Assembly (NCBI GenBank): GCA_964570325.1
Contig: CAZMXS010000064.1
Location: 1-25,888 of the forward strand
Length of the DNA stretch: 25,888 nt
Direction: 5' to 3'
DNA from: CAZMXS01 sp964570325
Lineage (GTDB): Bacteria > Verrucomicrobiota > Kiritimatiellia > CAIQIC01 > CAZMXS01
The position numbers were made by a program, and so were the translations under genes. Below the pieces are notes generated by a model that made no database searches, was not told where the DNA came from, and was given only the letters and a program-made list of their open reading frames with translations. Shown piece after piece: positions 6,803-14,973 of the stretch; position 1 is the first letter of the stretch, and each line of letters begins with the position of its first letter.

Positions 6803-7485
6803 AAACCGGGGATCGCCGCGCGGATTTCGCGGACAATCAGCGCAACCACCTGCTCGATGCTCATCGCCGTGCTGTTTATCACCCGCGCGCCCAACGGGAT
6901 TTGCAGCGGCGCCACCTTGCGCGTGGTGTCCTTGGCGTCCCGCCGCTTCAGCGAGTCAAGCACCTTGCCAACATCCCCCTCTCCCTCCATCCGCAGCAGT
7001 TCCTGCTGACGCCGGCGGGCGCGCTCCTCGGGATCGGCGTCGAGATAATACTTGAACGGTGTCATGGGGAAAACCACGGACCCAATATCGCGACCTTCCA
7101 TGACGATATTGCCAAAACGCGTCAAACTCCGAAGGTGATTGACCATAAAGGTTCGCACCTCCGGGATAGCCGCGATATCACTGACGTTTTCGCGCACCGG
7201 CTCGGACCGCAGTTGGGGCGCCGGATCCTCGCCATCCACCAGGAATCCGACAATCATGTTCTCCGCGAAAAACTCAATTTGCATGCGGTTCATCAATTCG
7301 ACGACCGCCGGGCCGTTCTTCACATCCACACCCTCGCGAATCGCTTTCCACGTCATTCCGCGATATAGCGCGCCGGAATCCACGTACGTGAATTTCAACG
7401 CAATGGCCACCAGTTTGGACACTGTGGATTTGCCCGACGCCGAGGGTCCATCAATGGCCACAATATGTTGATGTTCATTCGACAT
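6799..7485 (-). CDS. cmk: (d)CMP kinase
   Basis: Cytidylate kinase phosphorylates CMP and dCMP with ATP in pyrimidine nucleotide recycling, including CMP released by phospholipid synthesis. The N-terminus has the P-loop GPSASGKST (residues 13-21), followed by YVDSGALYRGMTW, the usual cmk nucleotide-binding stretch. NIVMEGRDIGSVVFP and the lid ADPEERARRRQQE are also characteristic. The C-terminal RDAKDTTRKVAPL matches the conserved RDxxDxxRxxxPL motif, and VINSTAMSIEQV follows. The 228 residues are the normal length. ATG at 7485 is chosen because the P-loop follows at the usual distance; it overlaps the end of aroA by 11 bases. Its own stop overlaps plsC by four bases. Confidence 0.95.
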   Translation of the reverse strand: MSNEHQHIVAIDGPSASGKSTVSKLVAIALKFTYVDSGALYRGMTWKAIREGVDVKNGPAVVELMNRMQIEFFAENMIVGFLVDGEDPAPQLRSEPVRENVSDIAAIPEVRTFMVNHLRSLTRFGNIVMEGRDIGSVVFPMTPFKYYLDADPEERARRRQQELLRMEGEGDVGKVLDSLKRRDAKDTTRKVAPLQIPLGARVINSTAMSIEQVVALIVREIRAAIPGL

Positions 7486-8812
7486 GGCCACCCAAGCTCC
7501 TGAAGTGCTCCCAGAATCCGGGATATGAGGTTTCAATGCAGGCGATATTATTGACACAAACCGGCTCGGCGGCAAACGCGCCAAGGACAGCCATCGCCAT
7601 GGCGATCCGGTGGTCGCCAAAACTCCGCACATTGCCGGCGCCCTTCAACCGCGCGGGACCGCGAACAGCCAGGCCATCCGCCAATTCGCGGGCGTCCACG
7701 CCCAACAGTTGGAGATTGCCCACCATCGTCGCAATGCGGTCCGATTCCTTTACGCGCAATTCGGCGGCGTTGCGAATAATGGTCTCGCCCTCCGCTCGGG
7801 CCGCCAACGCGGCGATGATTGGAATTTCATCAATCAGATTGGGTATTTCCGCCCCGCCGATTTCCGTGGCCTGGAGCCCGCCGCCGCTAACGGTGACGTC
7901 CCCCACCGGTTCGGATCCGGGCGGCGTCGCGGCGGCGCGCACCGTGATCCGCGCGCCCATGCGCCGCAGGACATCCAGCAGCGCAGTCCGGCGCGGGTTC
8001 AGCCCGACTTGGCGCACCGTGATCGTGACCTCCGGCCCGCTCATTGCCCCGGCAGCCAGCCAGAACGCAGCCGAGGAGAAATCGCCTGGAATATCGAACT
8101 CGCGCGCGGTCAGCGCCGGGCCGGCCGCGCCATAGCCATCCAGTTCGATCCGCGGGCCGTCCACCCGCAATCGGATGCCCAGCGCGGTGAACAACCGCTC
8201 GGTGTGGTCGCGCGTAGGCGCCGGCTCAATCACCGTCGTCCGGCCGGTCGCAAACAAGCCGGCGAGCAGCGCACAGGATTTCACCTGGGCCGAGGCGACC
8301 GGCAAGGGATACTCGATGCCCTTCAGGTTGCCCCCGCGCACCCGGATCGGCGCGCAACCGTTGGGGCCCAGCAGCTCAATCCGCGCACCCATGCGTTCGA
8401 GCGGTTCCTTGATGCGTTTCATCGGCCGCGAACGCAACGATTCATCGCCGGTCATCTCGACGGTAATCGGCCATCCCGCCGCCAACCCGGCCAGCAATCG
8501 CATGCCGGTGCCCGAATTGCCCAAATCCAAGGCGCTGGCCGGCTCGATAACCTTGCCGCCAGTCCCATGCACCGTCAGCTCACCGGATTCGGCGAACACG
8601 GTGCGCGCACCCAGCGCCTCCATCGCATGCAGCGTATTGAGACAGTCCTCGCACGTCAGAAAATTGCGCACACGCGAGGCGCCGGCGGCCAAGGCTGAAA
8701 GCATGGCCACGCGATGGGAAATGCTTTTATCGCCCGGCGGGCGAACCTCTCCGCCCCGCAAGGGTCCGGGTTGGATCAACATGGACGGCCGGGACGGCGC
8801 TCTAGTTTTCAT
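7475..8812 (-). CDS. aroA: 3-phosphoshikimate 1-carboxyvinyltransferase (EPSP synthase)
   Basis: AroA joins shikimate 3-phosphate and phosphoenolpyruvate to EPSP, the penultimate step to chorismate. The sequence shows PPGDKSISHR (phosphate binding), DLGNSGTGMRLLAG (the glyphosate-site loop, here GNSGT), TGDESLRSRPMKR, then RVKESDRI and FGDHRIAMAMAV near the C-terminus. About 445 residues in the usual two-domain layout. The frame is open well upstream, but that part lies inside tyrA. ATG 8812 (MKTRAPSRP) overlaps the tyrA stop by 11 bases, the same overlap size as the aroA/cmk junction. ATG 8782 (MLIQPGPLRGGEV) is a possible shorter start and 8824 a longer one. It sits between tyrA and cmk, so shikimate-pathway genes are expressed together with nucleotide metabolism. 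Confidence 0.95.
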   Translation of the reverse strand: MKTRAPSRPSMLIQPGPLRGGEVRPPGDKSISHRVAMLSALAAGASRVRNFLTCEDCLNTLHAMEALGARTVFAESGELTVHGTGGKVIEPASALDLGNSGTGMRLLAGLAAGWPITVEMTGDESLRSRPMKRIKEPLERMGARIELLGPNGCAPIRVRGGNLKGIEYPLPVASAQVKSCALLAGLFATGRTTVIEPAPTRDHTERLFTALGIRLRVDGPRIELDGYGAAGPALTAREFDIPGDFSSAAFWLAAGAMSGPEVTITVRQVGLNPRRTALLDVLRRMGARITVRAAATPPGSEPVGDVTVSGGGLQATEIGGAEIPNLIDEIPIIAALAARAEGETIIRNAAELRVKESDRIATMVGNLQLLGVDARELADGLAVRGPARLKGAGNVRSFGDHRIAMAMAVLGAFAAEPVCVNNIACIETSYPGFWEHFRSLGGHVE

Positions 8813-9689
8813 GGCGATTCCCATTGATTGAATTATGCGGCGCCAGCGCCTTGCGCATCGCGCGGCTTTTTTCCAAAAAGGCGCGGATCTGCTCATAGCT
8901 TTCCGCCTGCAGCGCGTCCGCCACAGATTGGAGCGCATCCGCGAAGGCTTGCAATTCATTAACGATGGCGGAGCGGTTGCTGCGAAGAATGTCATGCCAG
9001 ACATCGGGCGATCCCTCAGCAATCCGGGTCGTGTCCCGAAAGCCGGGACCACAGAAGGACGCCAGTTGAGCCAGATCGCCGTCGCGGCCCACGGTGCGCG
9101 CCAGGATCGCGGCCACGATATGGGGCAGATGGCTCGTGCGGGCCATGATCCGGTCATGCTCAAACGGACTCATGATCAGCGGGGAAGCGCCCAAGCTCCG
9201 CCAAAATTGGTCAACCCTATCCACGGCAGAGGGTGGTTCGCCGCCAGTCGGGGTAACCACCACCGTCGCGCCAGTATACAGATCGCCCCGCGCCGCCTCC
9301 AGGCCCTGCTGCTCGGAGCCGGCAATCGGATGACTGCCGACGAACGCCACCGAGCGCCCCGCCAGTTCCGCCTGGGCCCCGGCGACAATGCCGACCTTGG
9401 TGCTGCCGACATCGGTCAGCACCGCGTCCCGCTTCAAGCCGGCCCGGCAATCCCTGATCCGGTCCACGACCGACAGCACGGGTACGCAAAACACCACGAA
9501 ATCGGCATCGCGCACCGCTGCGGCCGGATCGTCGGAAACCTCATCCACAACGCCACGGCGCAACGCCTGGGCGCGCGTGTCCGGCCGGCGCGCGAACCCG
9601 CGCACCCGGCCGGGACAGCCGGACGCCTTGAGCGCGAGCCCGATTGAAGCGCCCATCAAGCCCAGCCCGATTATGGCGACATTGTTCAT
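8802..9689 (-). CDS. tyrA: Prephenate (or arogenate) dehydrogenase
   Basis: TyrA oxidatively decarboxylates prephenate to 4-hydroxyphenylpyruvate (or arogenate to tyrosine) with NAD(P). An N-terminal Rossmann fold is clear: VAIIGLGLMGASIGLAL, then a basic GFARRPDT suggesting that NADP is possible. VLTDVGSTK, FVGSHPIAGSEQQG (catalytic His region) and ARTSHLPHIVAA are family hallmarks. The 295-residue protein ends with the helical dimer domain and shows no ACT domain, so Tyr feedback by an attached ACT module is not expected. ATG 9689 starts directly at the Rossmann strand and lies one base after the aroF stop; longer in-frame starts would overlap aroF. No chorismate mutase domain is attached; that activity is in PheA. 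Confidence 0.94.
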   Translation of the reverse strand: MNNVAIIGLGLMGASIGLALKASGCPGRVRGFARRPDTRAQALRRGVVDEVSDDPAAAVRDADFVVFCVPVLSVVDRIRDCRAGLKRDAVLTDVGSTKVGIVAGAQAELAGRSVAFVGSHPIAGSEQQGLEAARGDLYTGATVVVTPTGGEPPSAVDRVDQFWRSLGASPLIMSPFEHDRIMARTSHLPHIVAAILARTVGRDGDLAQLASFCGPGFRDTTRIAEGSPDVWHDILRSNRSAIVNELQAFADALQSVADALQAESYEQIRAFLEKSRAMRKALAPHNSINGNRHEN

Positions 9690-9690
9690 C

Positions 9691-10743
9691 TTATCCCGGA
9701 TGCCCGACGCCATCAGCCCGCCCGACGGCCATCGCAATCCGTTCGACATCCTGCATCATTTTCCGGAACTTGCCCGGATTCAAGGTCTGCGGCCCGTCCG
9801 AGAACGCCTCCTCCGGCTTGGGGTGCACCTCAACCATCAGGCCGTCCGCGCCGGCGGCGACTGCCGCGCGCGCCATCGGGGTCACCAGATCCCAGTGCCC
9901 CACCCCATGACTGGGGTCCACAATGACCGGCAGGTGGCTTTCCCGTTGAATCACCGGCACCGCGCTGATGTCGAGCGTGTTGCGGGTAAATTTCTCAAAC
10001 GTGCGGATGCCGCGCTCGCAGAGGATAACGCGCGGATTGCCTTCGCTGAGCACATACTCCGCGCTCATCAGCAACTCCTCAATCGTGTTGGATAGCCCGC
10101 GCTTGATCAGCACCGGCTTGTCGCACTGGCCCACCACGCGCAGGAGATTGAAATTCTGCATATTGCGCGCGCCAATCTGCAGAATGTCGGCCACCTCGGC
10201 AACCATTTCGACATCGCGCGTGTCCATGACCTCCGTGATCACGGGCAGCCCGGTCACGATGCGCTGCTCCGCCAGGTATTTCAAGCCCTCAACCCCCAGC
10301 CCTTGGAAGGCATAGGGCGATGTGCGCGGCTTGAAAGCGCCGGCTCGCAACACCCGCGCGCCCGCTTCTTTCACGAACGCGGCCAGCGCCAGCAACATCT
10401 CGCGGTTTTCCACTGAGCAGGGTCCGGCCATAACCACTACTTCCCGGCCGCCGATGACCACCGGAGCGTCGCCCGGTCGAACCGGCGGAATCGTGATTTG
10501 TGTCCGGCCGGCGTGAAATTCGGCGCTGGCCTGCTTGTAGGGCTTCAGAATCGGCATGACCGACTCCACGCCGGGCAGCGCCTCGATCGGCCGGTTGCGG
10601 ATGACCGATTCTTCGCCAATAACGCCGATGATGCTGCGCTCCGCGCCGCGGCTCAGACTAGGGGTCAGCCCCAGCTCGCGAATAGTCTGCTCGATATGCC
10701 CGATCTGCGGTTCCGTCACATCCGGCTTAAGCACGATGATCAT
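9691..10743 (-). CDS. aroF: 3-deoxy-D-arabino-heptulosonate 7-phosphate synthase, type Ib with N-terminal regulatory domain
   Basis: DAHP synthase condenses phosphoenolpyruvate and erythrose 4-phosphate, the first committed step of aromatic biosynthesis. The 350-residue protein begins MIIVLKPDVTEPQIGHIEQT, the ferredoxin-like domain (about 1-70) seen in Thermotoga-type Ib enzymes, where it carries feedback control by Tyr or Phe. The barrel follows with VVMAGPCSVENRE, RAGAFKPRTSPYAFQG, QIGARNMQNFNLLR, KPVLIKRG and PVIVDPSHGVGHW; the Cys, Lys, His and Glu metal or substrate residues of this family are in place. It overlaps the end of the hisC-type gene by 17 bases and is one base ahead of tyrA. 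Genomes that carry pheA often use another symbol (aroG/aroA) for this type. Confidence 0.95.
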   Translation of the reverse strand: MIIVLKPDVTEPQIGHIEQTIRELGLTPSLSRGAERSIIGVIGEESVIRNRPIEALPGVESVMPILKPYKQASAEFHAGRTQITIPPVRPGDAPVVIGGREVVVMAGPCSVENREMLLALAAFVKEAGARVLRAGAFKPRTSPYAFQGLGVEGLKYLAEQRIVTGLPVITEVMDTRDVEMVAEVADILQIGARNMQNFNLLRVVGQCDKPVLIKRGLSNTIEELLMSAEYVLSEGNPRVILCERGIRTFEKFTRNTLDISAVPVIQRESHLPVIVDPSHGVGHWDLVTPMARAAVAAGADGLMVEVHPKPEEAFSDGPQTLNPGKFRKMMQDVERIAMAVGRADGVGHPG

Positions 10744-11881
10744 GATGCGTTCCCTTCTGCTCCTGGTGGTGACGATGTTCCTCCAGAGCGTGTTTCAACA
10801 CCTGGATGAAATGCTCGTTTTCCCGGCGCGTGCCCACCGTCACGCGCACATATTCCGGCAGGCCATAACCGTCCATCGGCCGGACAATGGCCTTTTCCCG
10901 TTGCAGGGACGCGAAAATATCCCGGCCGCGACCCACCTTGACAAGGATAAAGTTCGTCACCGACGGCACGTAATGCAAGCCCAGCGCGTCGAACTCCCGG
11001 CCGAGATACGCCAAGCCCTCCTGGATCATGCGGCGGGTATGCTCCACATGCTCGGCATCGCCCAGCGCCGCCTCGGCGGCAAACAGGCCCATCGCGTTCA
11101 CATTAAACGGCTGGCGCACCCGGTGGAGCAGCTCGACGCCCTCGCGGGGCGCAACCGCATAGCCGACACGCAAGCCGGCCAGCCCGTAAGTCTTGGAAAA
11201 CGTCCGCAGGACAAAAACCTTGCGACCCTCGCGCACATATCGGAGGCAATCCGGCTGCCGTTCCGGCGGCAGCAACTCAATATAGGCCTCGTCCATCCCG
11301 ACGATAACGTGCTCGGGCACCTGCTGCATGAAACGGTCAATCGCCGCCGCGTCCACCATCGTTCCGGTCGGGTTGTTCGGATTGCTGATGAAGACAATCC
11401 GGGTTTCCGGCGTGATGGCCGCGAGCATGGCGTCAAGGTCATGAGTATAATGCCGCATGGGGACCATGATGGTATCGGCCAGAAAACTGGTCGCCACCAG
11501 TTTGTAGATGATAAAAGCCCGGTCGGCCATGACGATGTTCGTGCCCTGGCGCAGAAACACATGCCCCAGCAGCTCGATCAATTCATTGCTGCCGGCGCCA
11601 ACGATGATTTCATCCATATGCACATGCAGATGGTGGGCCAGCAACTTGCGCAGATAGAACGCGCCGCCGTCGGGATACAGATGCATTTTCGGGGCGTGCT
11701 TGATCATCGCCTGAATCGCCTTGGGCGAAGGCCCGAGGGCGTTTTCGTTTGAGGCCAGCTTGACGATGGCCTCAACGTCCGCGATGCCCAATTCGCGCGC
11801 GACTTCCTCAATTGGCCGGCCCGGCTCATACACGCCCAGCCCCGCCACCCATGGATTGGCCAACTCCTTCAATGTGCTCAT
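10727..11881 (-). CDS. hisC: Histidinol-phosphate/aromatic aminotransferase (HisC family, PLP-dependent)
   Basis: This is a class I/II aminotransferase of the HisC branch, 384 residues. Visible features are LASNENALGPSP near residue 42, the GAGSNELIELL loop, ISNPNNPTGT, DEAYIELLP and the PLP-lysine motif FSKTYGLAGLRVGYA with K230. HisC enzymes transaminate histidinol phosphate, and several also act on aromatic keto acids. Placed between pheA and the DAHP synthase gene, with no his genes nearby, it may chiefly make Phe and Tyr from their keto acids; this is inference from context. ATG 11881 is preceded by GAGGTGA at good spacing. It overlaps the next gene by 17 bases. It follows pheA after 185 bases, the longest gap inside the run apart from none, so internal initiation is possible here. 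Confidence 0.92.
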   Translation of the reverse strand: MSTLKELANPWVAGLGVYEPGRPIEEVARELGIADVEAIVKLASNENALGPSPKAIQAMIKHAPKMHLYPDGGAFYLRKLLAHHLHVHMDEIIVGAGSNELIELLGHVFLRQGTNIVMADRAFIIYKLVATSFLADTIMVPMRHYTHDLDAMLAAITPETRIVFISNPNNPTGTMVDAAAIDRFMQQVPEHVIVGMDEAYIELLPPERQPDCLRYVREGRKVFVLRTFSKTYGLAGLRVGYAVAPREGVELLHRVRQPFNVNAMGLFAAEAALGDAEHVEHTRRMIQEGLAYLGREFDALGLHYVPSVTNFILVKVGRGRDIFASLQREKAIVRPMDGYGLPEYVRVTVGTRRENEHFIQVLKHALEEHRHHQEQKGTHHDHRA

Positions 11882-11890
11882 ATGCTCACC

Positions 11891-12004
11891 TCATTCGCAC
11901 CAACTGATATCCACTAACCTGGCACGCGGCGCCGGTCGCATGCCGCGCGGAAGGGGAACCCCACGCCACAAAAACACCCAGCCATCGCGGCGTTTCCGCG
12001 TCAT
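11891..12004 (-). other. Possible 37-codon leader frame between pheA and hisC
   Basis: In the 185-base gap after pheA, a frame starts with ATG 12004 (MTRKRRDGWVF) and ends with TGA at 11893-11891, immediately before the GAGGTGA ribosome site of hisC. It contains three Trp and one Phe but no run of aromatic codons. No ribosome site or terminator/antiterminator pair was seen, so it may be chance. Nothing else is evident in this gap. Confidence 0.15.
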
Positions 12005-12066
12005 ATCCGTCTTTTGATTGGCGCACGTTTCAGATTCCTCCCCCAGCGTTCCGCCTCCACCATGCG

Positions 12067-13197
12067 CTACGATTCCGTCCCGTCGGCCTTGGGATATGAC
12101 CCTAAAACGGTCAGCAGCGTGCAGTGTTCCGCCAGTTCCGCCAGCGCCTTTTTCACCGGCCGATCGTCGGCGTGCCCCTCGAAATCAACAAAGAAATAAT
12201 ACTCCCAGGCCTTGGTCTTGCTCGGGCGCGATTCGATCTTGGTCATGTTCAGATGGTATTTCTTGAAGGCCGACAGCGCGTCGTATAGCGAGCCGGCGCG
12301 GTGTTTGAGACCGAAGAACACCGAGGTCTTGTCGCTGCCGGTGGAGGGACCGCACGCGGGGCCGATGACCAGAAAGCGGGTCATATTCCCGCCGTGATCC
12401 TGCACGTCTTCGTCCAGGATGCGCAGCCCATAAAGTTCCGCCGCCAGCGCGCTGGCCAGCGCTCCGCTATCGCGCTCGGTCCGGGCCATCTCCGCCGCGC
12501 GAGCCGTGCTGGAAACCGGAATCAGATCCACGCCGGGCATGCGCTCATGGAGCCAGCGACGGCATTGTCCGAACACCTCGGACTTGCTGTATATCCGGCG
12601 GATACGCGCGCGCGGGCCGGCGGCCATCAGATGCAGGCAGATGCGTAAATAGATTTCCGCGCAGATTTTCAGCGGCGTGTCGGTGAAGCGGTCAAGCGTG
12701 TAAGTCACCGCGCCTTCGGTTGTATTCTCAATCGGCACCACACCATAGTCGGCGGTGCGCTTTTGAACGGCGTCGAAAACGGCGCCGATCGTCTCACATT
12801 CCGCGTAGTCCACACTTCCGCCGAAGCGCAGGCGGGCCGCCTGGTGGGTGAAGGTCGCCGCCGGGCCCAGAAATGCGATCCGCGTTTTCCGCTCCAGCGC
12901 CAACGAAGCCGACATGATTTCACGGTAAATCGCCTGGATGGATTCCTCCGCCAGCGGCCCCCGATTGAGCGCCGCAATCCGCCGGCGCACTTCGCGTTCG
13001 CGACCCGGCGCGTAGCCGCCGGCGCCGGCGCGCTGCTTGGCATGCCAGATCTGCAGCGCCGCGCGCGCGCGCGCATTCAACAGCCGGACCAATCGCGCAT
13101 CCAGGGCATCTATCCGCCCGCGCAGGGCCGTCAGGCCGGCCGAAGCGCGCGGCTCACTTTTTGCGGGCTTTCCCGCGCGGCTCTTCCGCTTCATCAT
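12067..13197 (-). CDS. pheA: Bifunctional chorismate mutase / prephenate dehydratase (P-protein)
   Basis: PheA converts chorismate to prephenate and then to phenylpyruvate. Domain order is normal. An AroQ-type chorismate mutase occupies about residues 22-105 (LRGRIDALDARLVRLLNARA, then EREVRRRI and IYREIMSASLALE). Prephenate dehydratase runs from about 108 to 285 (IAFLGPAATFTHQAA, GVVPIENTTEGAV and the catalytic NMTRFLVIG). The C-terminal ACT domain (about 295-370) has GSLYDALSAF and the ESRP motif used in Phe feedback. The start is uncertain: the adjacent ATGs at 13197 and 13194 put the first ~14 codons inside the end of scpB, a 44-base overlap. No in-frame ATG lies between there and the mutase domain. 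The Lys/Arg-rich N-terminus (MMKRKSRAGKPAK) is simply the shifted reading of the ScpB tail. Confidence 0.94.
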   Translation of the reverse strand: MMKRKSRAGKPAKSEPRASAGLTALRGRIDALDARLVRLLNARARAALQIWHAKQRAGAGGYAPGREREVRRRIAALNRGPLAEESIQAIYREIMSASLALERKTRIAFLGPAATFTHQAARLRFGGSVDYAECETIGAVFDAVQKRTADYGVVPIENTTEGAVTYTLDRFTDTPLKICAEIYLRICLHLMAAGPRARIRRIYSKSEVFGQCRRWLHERMPGVDLIPVSSTARAAEMARTERDSGALASALAAELYGLRILDEDVQDHGGNMTRFLVIGPACGPSTGSDKTSVFFGLKHRAGSLYDALSAFKKYHLNMTKIESRPSKTKAWEYYFFVDFEGHADDRPVKKALAELAEHCTLLTVLGSYPKADGTES

Positions 13198-14149
13198 CCT
13201 CGTCGTCCTCTTCTTCGTCGTCTTCGTCCTCATCCTCATCGTCGGCGTACTCTTCTCCGTCTTCGTCCTCTTCTTCGCACTCTTCTTCGTCATCCTCATC
13301 CGCGTCGCCCGTTTCCGCGTTTGATTCGTCAGTCGTAACGCCATCTTCGGCCTGCAATTCGTCAGGCTCCTCTCCGACATCATCCAGCTCGGGCGCATCC
13401 GCCGCGGTTCCGTTCTCCACTTCGCCTTCGCCCTGCTCCGCCTGTTCTCGTTCGCGACGGTCCTCCTCGGCGAAGTATTCCTCGCGCGCCTTCTGCTCCT
13501 CCTCCGAGGCCTTCTCCTTTTCCGCCGCGGCAGCGGGCGCCGGCTCCGGCTGGCGTCGAATTTGTTCCTGTTCCAGCCGCCGGAGCTCTTCAGTGCCCGG
13601 CAGATCATCAAGGCGCTTCAGCCCAAAATGCTCCAGGAATTTCTGGCTGGTGCCGAACAGCCAGGGGCGGCCCGGCAGTTCGCTGCGGCCGACAATCCGA
13701 ATCAACTGCATTTCCATCAAATTGCGGATGATCTGGTCCACGGCCACGCCACGCACCGCTTCGATCTCGGCGCGCGTGCAGGGCTGGCGATAGGCAATGA
13801 TGGCCAGCGTTTCGAGCGCCGGCCGGCTCAGCCGGTTCGGACGACCCTTCTGCAGAAGCTGGCGCAGCCAGGGGCCGCACTTGGCCTCGTTTTCCAAGCG
13901 ATATCCATTGGCTACTTCGGCCAGCCGCACGCCAATTTTCGCACGTTCCAGTTCCTGATTGAGCAGTTCAAGGGCCGCGCGCAGATCAGCCTCCGTAACC
14001 TTTGCGTAATCCTTGAACATGCCGCCGCGGATTTCACCCACCTGCTGGAATACCTTCCGCATCTCGGCCACGGTCAACGGCAGCTTGTTGACGAACAACA
14101 TCGCGCCGATGATCTGCTTCAGCTCAGGCAAGACTTCAATTTCGCTCAT
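13154..14149 (-). CDS. scpB: Segregation and condensation protein B with long acidic tail
   Basis: ScpB is the paired winged-helix (kite) subunit that binds ScpA and the SMC ATPase in the condensin that organises chromosomes. The first ~200 residues are a normal ScpB: LPELKQIIGAMLFVNKLPLT, GYRLENEAKCGPWLRQLL, then the best-conserved part LSRPALETLAIIAYRQPCTRAEIEAVRGV and RPWLFGTSQKFLEHFGLKRLDDLP. About 130 extra residues follow, mostly Glu and Asp after a Pro/Ala/Glu linker, ending in the basic RGKARKK. Usual ScpB is near 200 residues; this one has 331. ATG 14149 is used; a TTG at 14167 would add six residues, and GGAG lies about 12 bases ahead of the ATG. It begins 89 bases after scpA and overlaps pheA. 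Confidence 0.93.
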   Translation of the reverse strand: MSEIEVLPELKQIIGAMLFVNKLPLTVAEMRKVFQQVGEIRGGMFKDYAKVTEADLRAALELLNQELERAKIGVRLAEVANGYRLENEAKCGPWLRQLLQKGRPNRLSRPALETLAIIAYRQPCTRAEIEAVRGVAVDQIIRNLMEMQLIRIVGRSELPGRPWLFGTSQKFLEHFGLKRLDDLPGTEELRRLEQEQIRRQPEPAPAAAAEKEKASEEEQKAREEYFAEEDRREREQAEQGEGEVENGTAADAPELDDVGEEPDELQAEDGVTTDESNAETGDADEDDEEECEEEDEDGEEYADDEDEDEDDEEEDDEDDEAEEPRGKARKK

Positions 14150-14198
14150 ACACAAATCATGCTCCAATTAAGGCCAGCCGCAACAATGCATAACGGCG

Positions 14199-14212
14199 GC
14201 GCGCCGGCGCGC
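14199..14212. repeat. Perfect 14-base palindrome in the scpA-scpB gap
   Basis: GCGCGCCGGCGCGC is its own reverse complement and lies in the 89-base gap between scpA and scpB, the only sizeable gap in the first four genes of the run. In a GC-rich genome it may be chance, but as RNA the flanking G/C bases could fold ahead of the scpB start. No T run follows. Confidence 0.35.
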
Positions 14213-14238
14213 TGCGCGGCGGATGCGTCACTCCGATT

Positions 14239-14970
14239 TCAGCCTTCCTCCACACGGACTATCTGGATTTCACCAAAAGTTTCATCCTGCGCCGCCCGCA
14301 CCTGCTTGAGCCGGATCAGTTCCAACAGGGCCAGGAAAGTGCAGATGATCTCATGCCGCGCGGCCATCCCGCGAAACAGGGCGGAAAACGGGATCGTGGC
14401 GCGTTCCTTGATCAGTCCCAGGATCGCCTCGATCTTCTCCGCCACGGTGAAGCGCTCGGCGAAAATCTCCTTCAACTCCTCTTTCTGGACATTCTTCAGC
14501 GCCTCGTTGAAGGCCGCGATCAGGTCAAAGAGGCTGACATCGTGAAGCGCAACGTCGCTTTCCGGGCCGAGCACCACGGTCTCCCCGTCGCGCCCGAACA
14601 CATCCTCGCGCCGCGACTCCAACGCCTCCAGATGCAGCGCCGCGTCCTTGAACTTCTTGTATTCAACCAACTGGCGCACCAAGTCCCAGCGCGGATCCTC
14701 CTCCTCTTCCTCCAGTTCCGGCCGCTCCTCCACCGGCAGCAACATCCGGCTCTTGATCATCATCAGCGTCGCGGCCATGACAATGAAATCGCCCGCGATG
14801 TTGAGATCCAGCATACGCATCAAATCCAGATACTGCACATACTGGTTCGTGATCCGCTCAATCGGAATATCGTAGATATCCACCTCCTCCTTTTTGATCA
14901 GGTACAGGAGCAGGTCGAGCGGCCCCTCGAAGACTTCGAGCTGGACCTTGTATTCCTCGGGCGCGGCCAT
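14239..14970 (-). CDS. scpA: Segregation and condensation protein A (kleisin)
   Basis: ScpA is the kleisin that bridges the SMC heads and binds ScpB. The N-terminal signature is strong: VQLEVFEGPLDLLLYLIKKEEVDIYDIPI, followed by ITNQYVQYLDLM and AGDFIVMAATLMMIKSRMLLP. An acidic stretch (PELEEEEEDPRWD) joins the middle helices (LVRQLVEYKKFKDAA). The C-terminal winged helix (FTVAEKIEAILGLIKE, IICTFLALLELIRLKQV) contacts the SMC head in known structures. The 243 residues are a normal length. The ATG at 14970 lies three bases after the trpS stop, so cotranscription is near certain. The long antisense frame here is a shadow of this gene and trpS. Confidence 0.95.
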   Translation of the reverse strand: MAAPEEYKVQLEVFEGPLDLLLYLIKKEEVDIYDIPIERITNQYVQYLDLMRMLDLNIAGDFIVMAATLMMIKSRMLLPVEERPELEEEEEDPRWDLVRQLVEYKKFKDAALHLEALESRREDVFGRDGETVVLGPESDVALHDVSLFDLIAAFNEALKNVQKEELKEIFAERFTVAEKIEAILGLIKERATIPFSALFRGMAARHEIICTFLALLELIRLKQVRAAQDETFGEIQIVRVEEG

Positions 14971-14973
14971 GCG

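Noticed and set aside
7610..8698. 362-codon plus-strand frame opposite aroA
   Set aside because: Antisense to a complete EPSP synthase, with Arg/Gln/His-rich shadow composition.
10556..11752. 398-codon plus-strand frame opposite the hisC-type gene
   Set aside because: It lies antisense to two clear genes (hisC and aroF), is rich in His, Gln and Arg and has no family motif; it is a GC-rich shadow frame.
13037..13324. Plus-strand frame with a very hydrophobic Phe/Val/Leu end resembling a membrane protein
   Set aside because: It is the reverse complement of the acidic scpB tail; GAT/GAA/GAG repeats read backwards give Phe, Val, Leu and Ser.
13161..13793. Plus-strand frame with a long poly-Ser run
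   Set aside because: It is the antisense reading of the same Glu/Asp repeats; no ribosome site or supporting motif.
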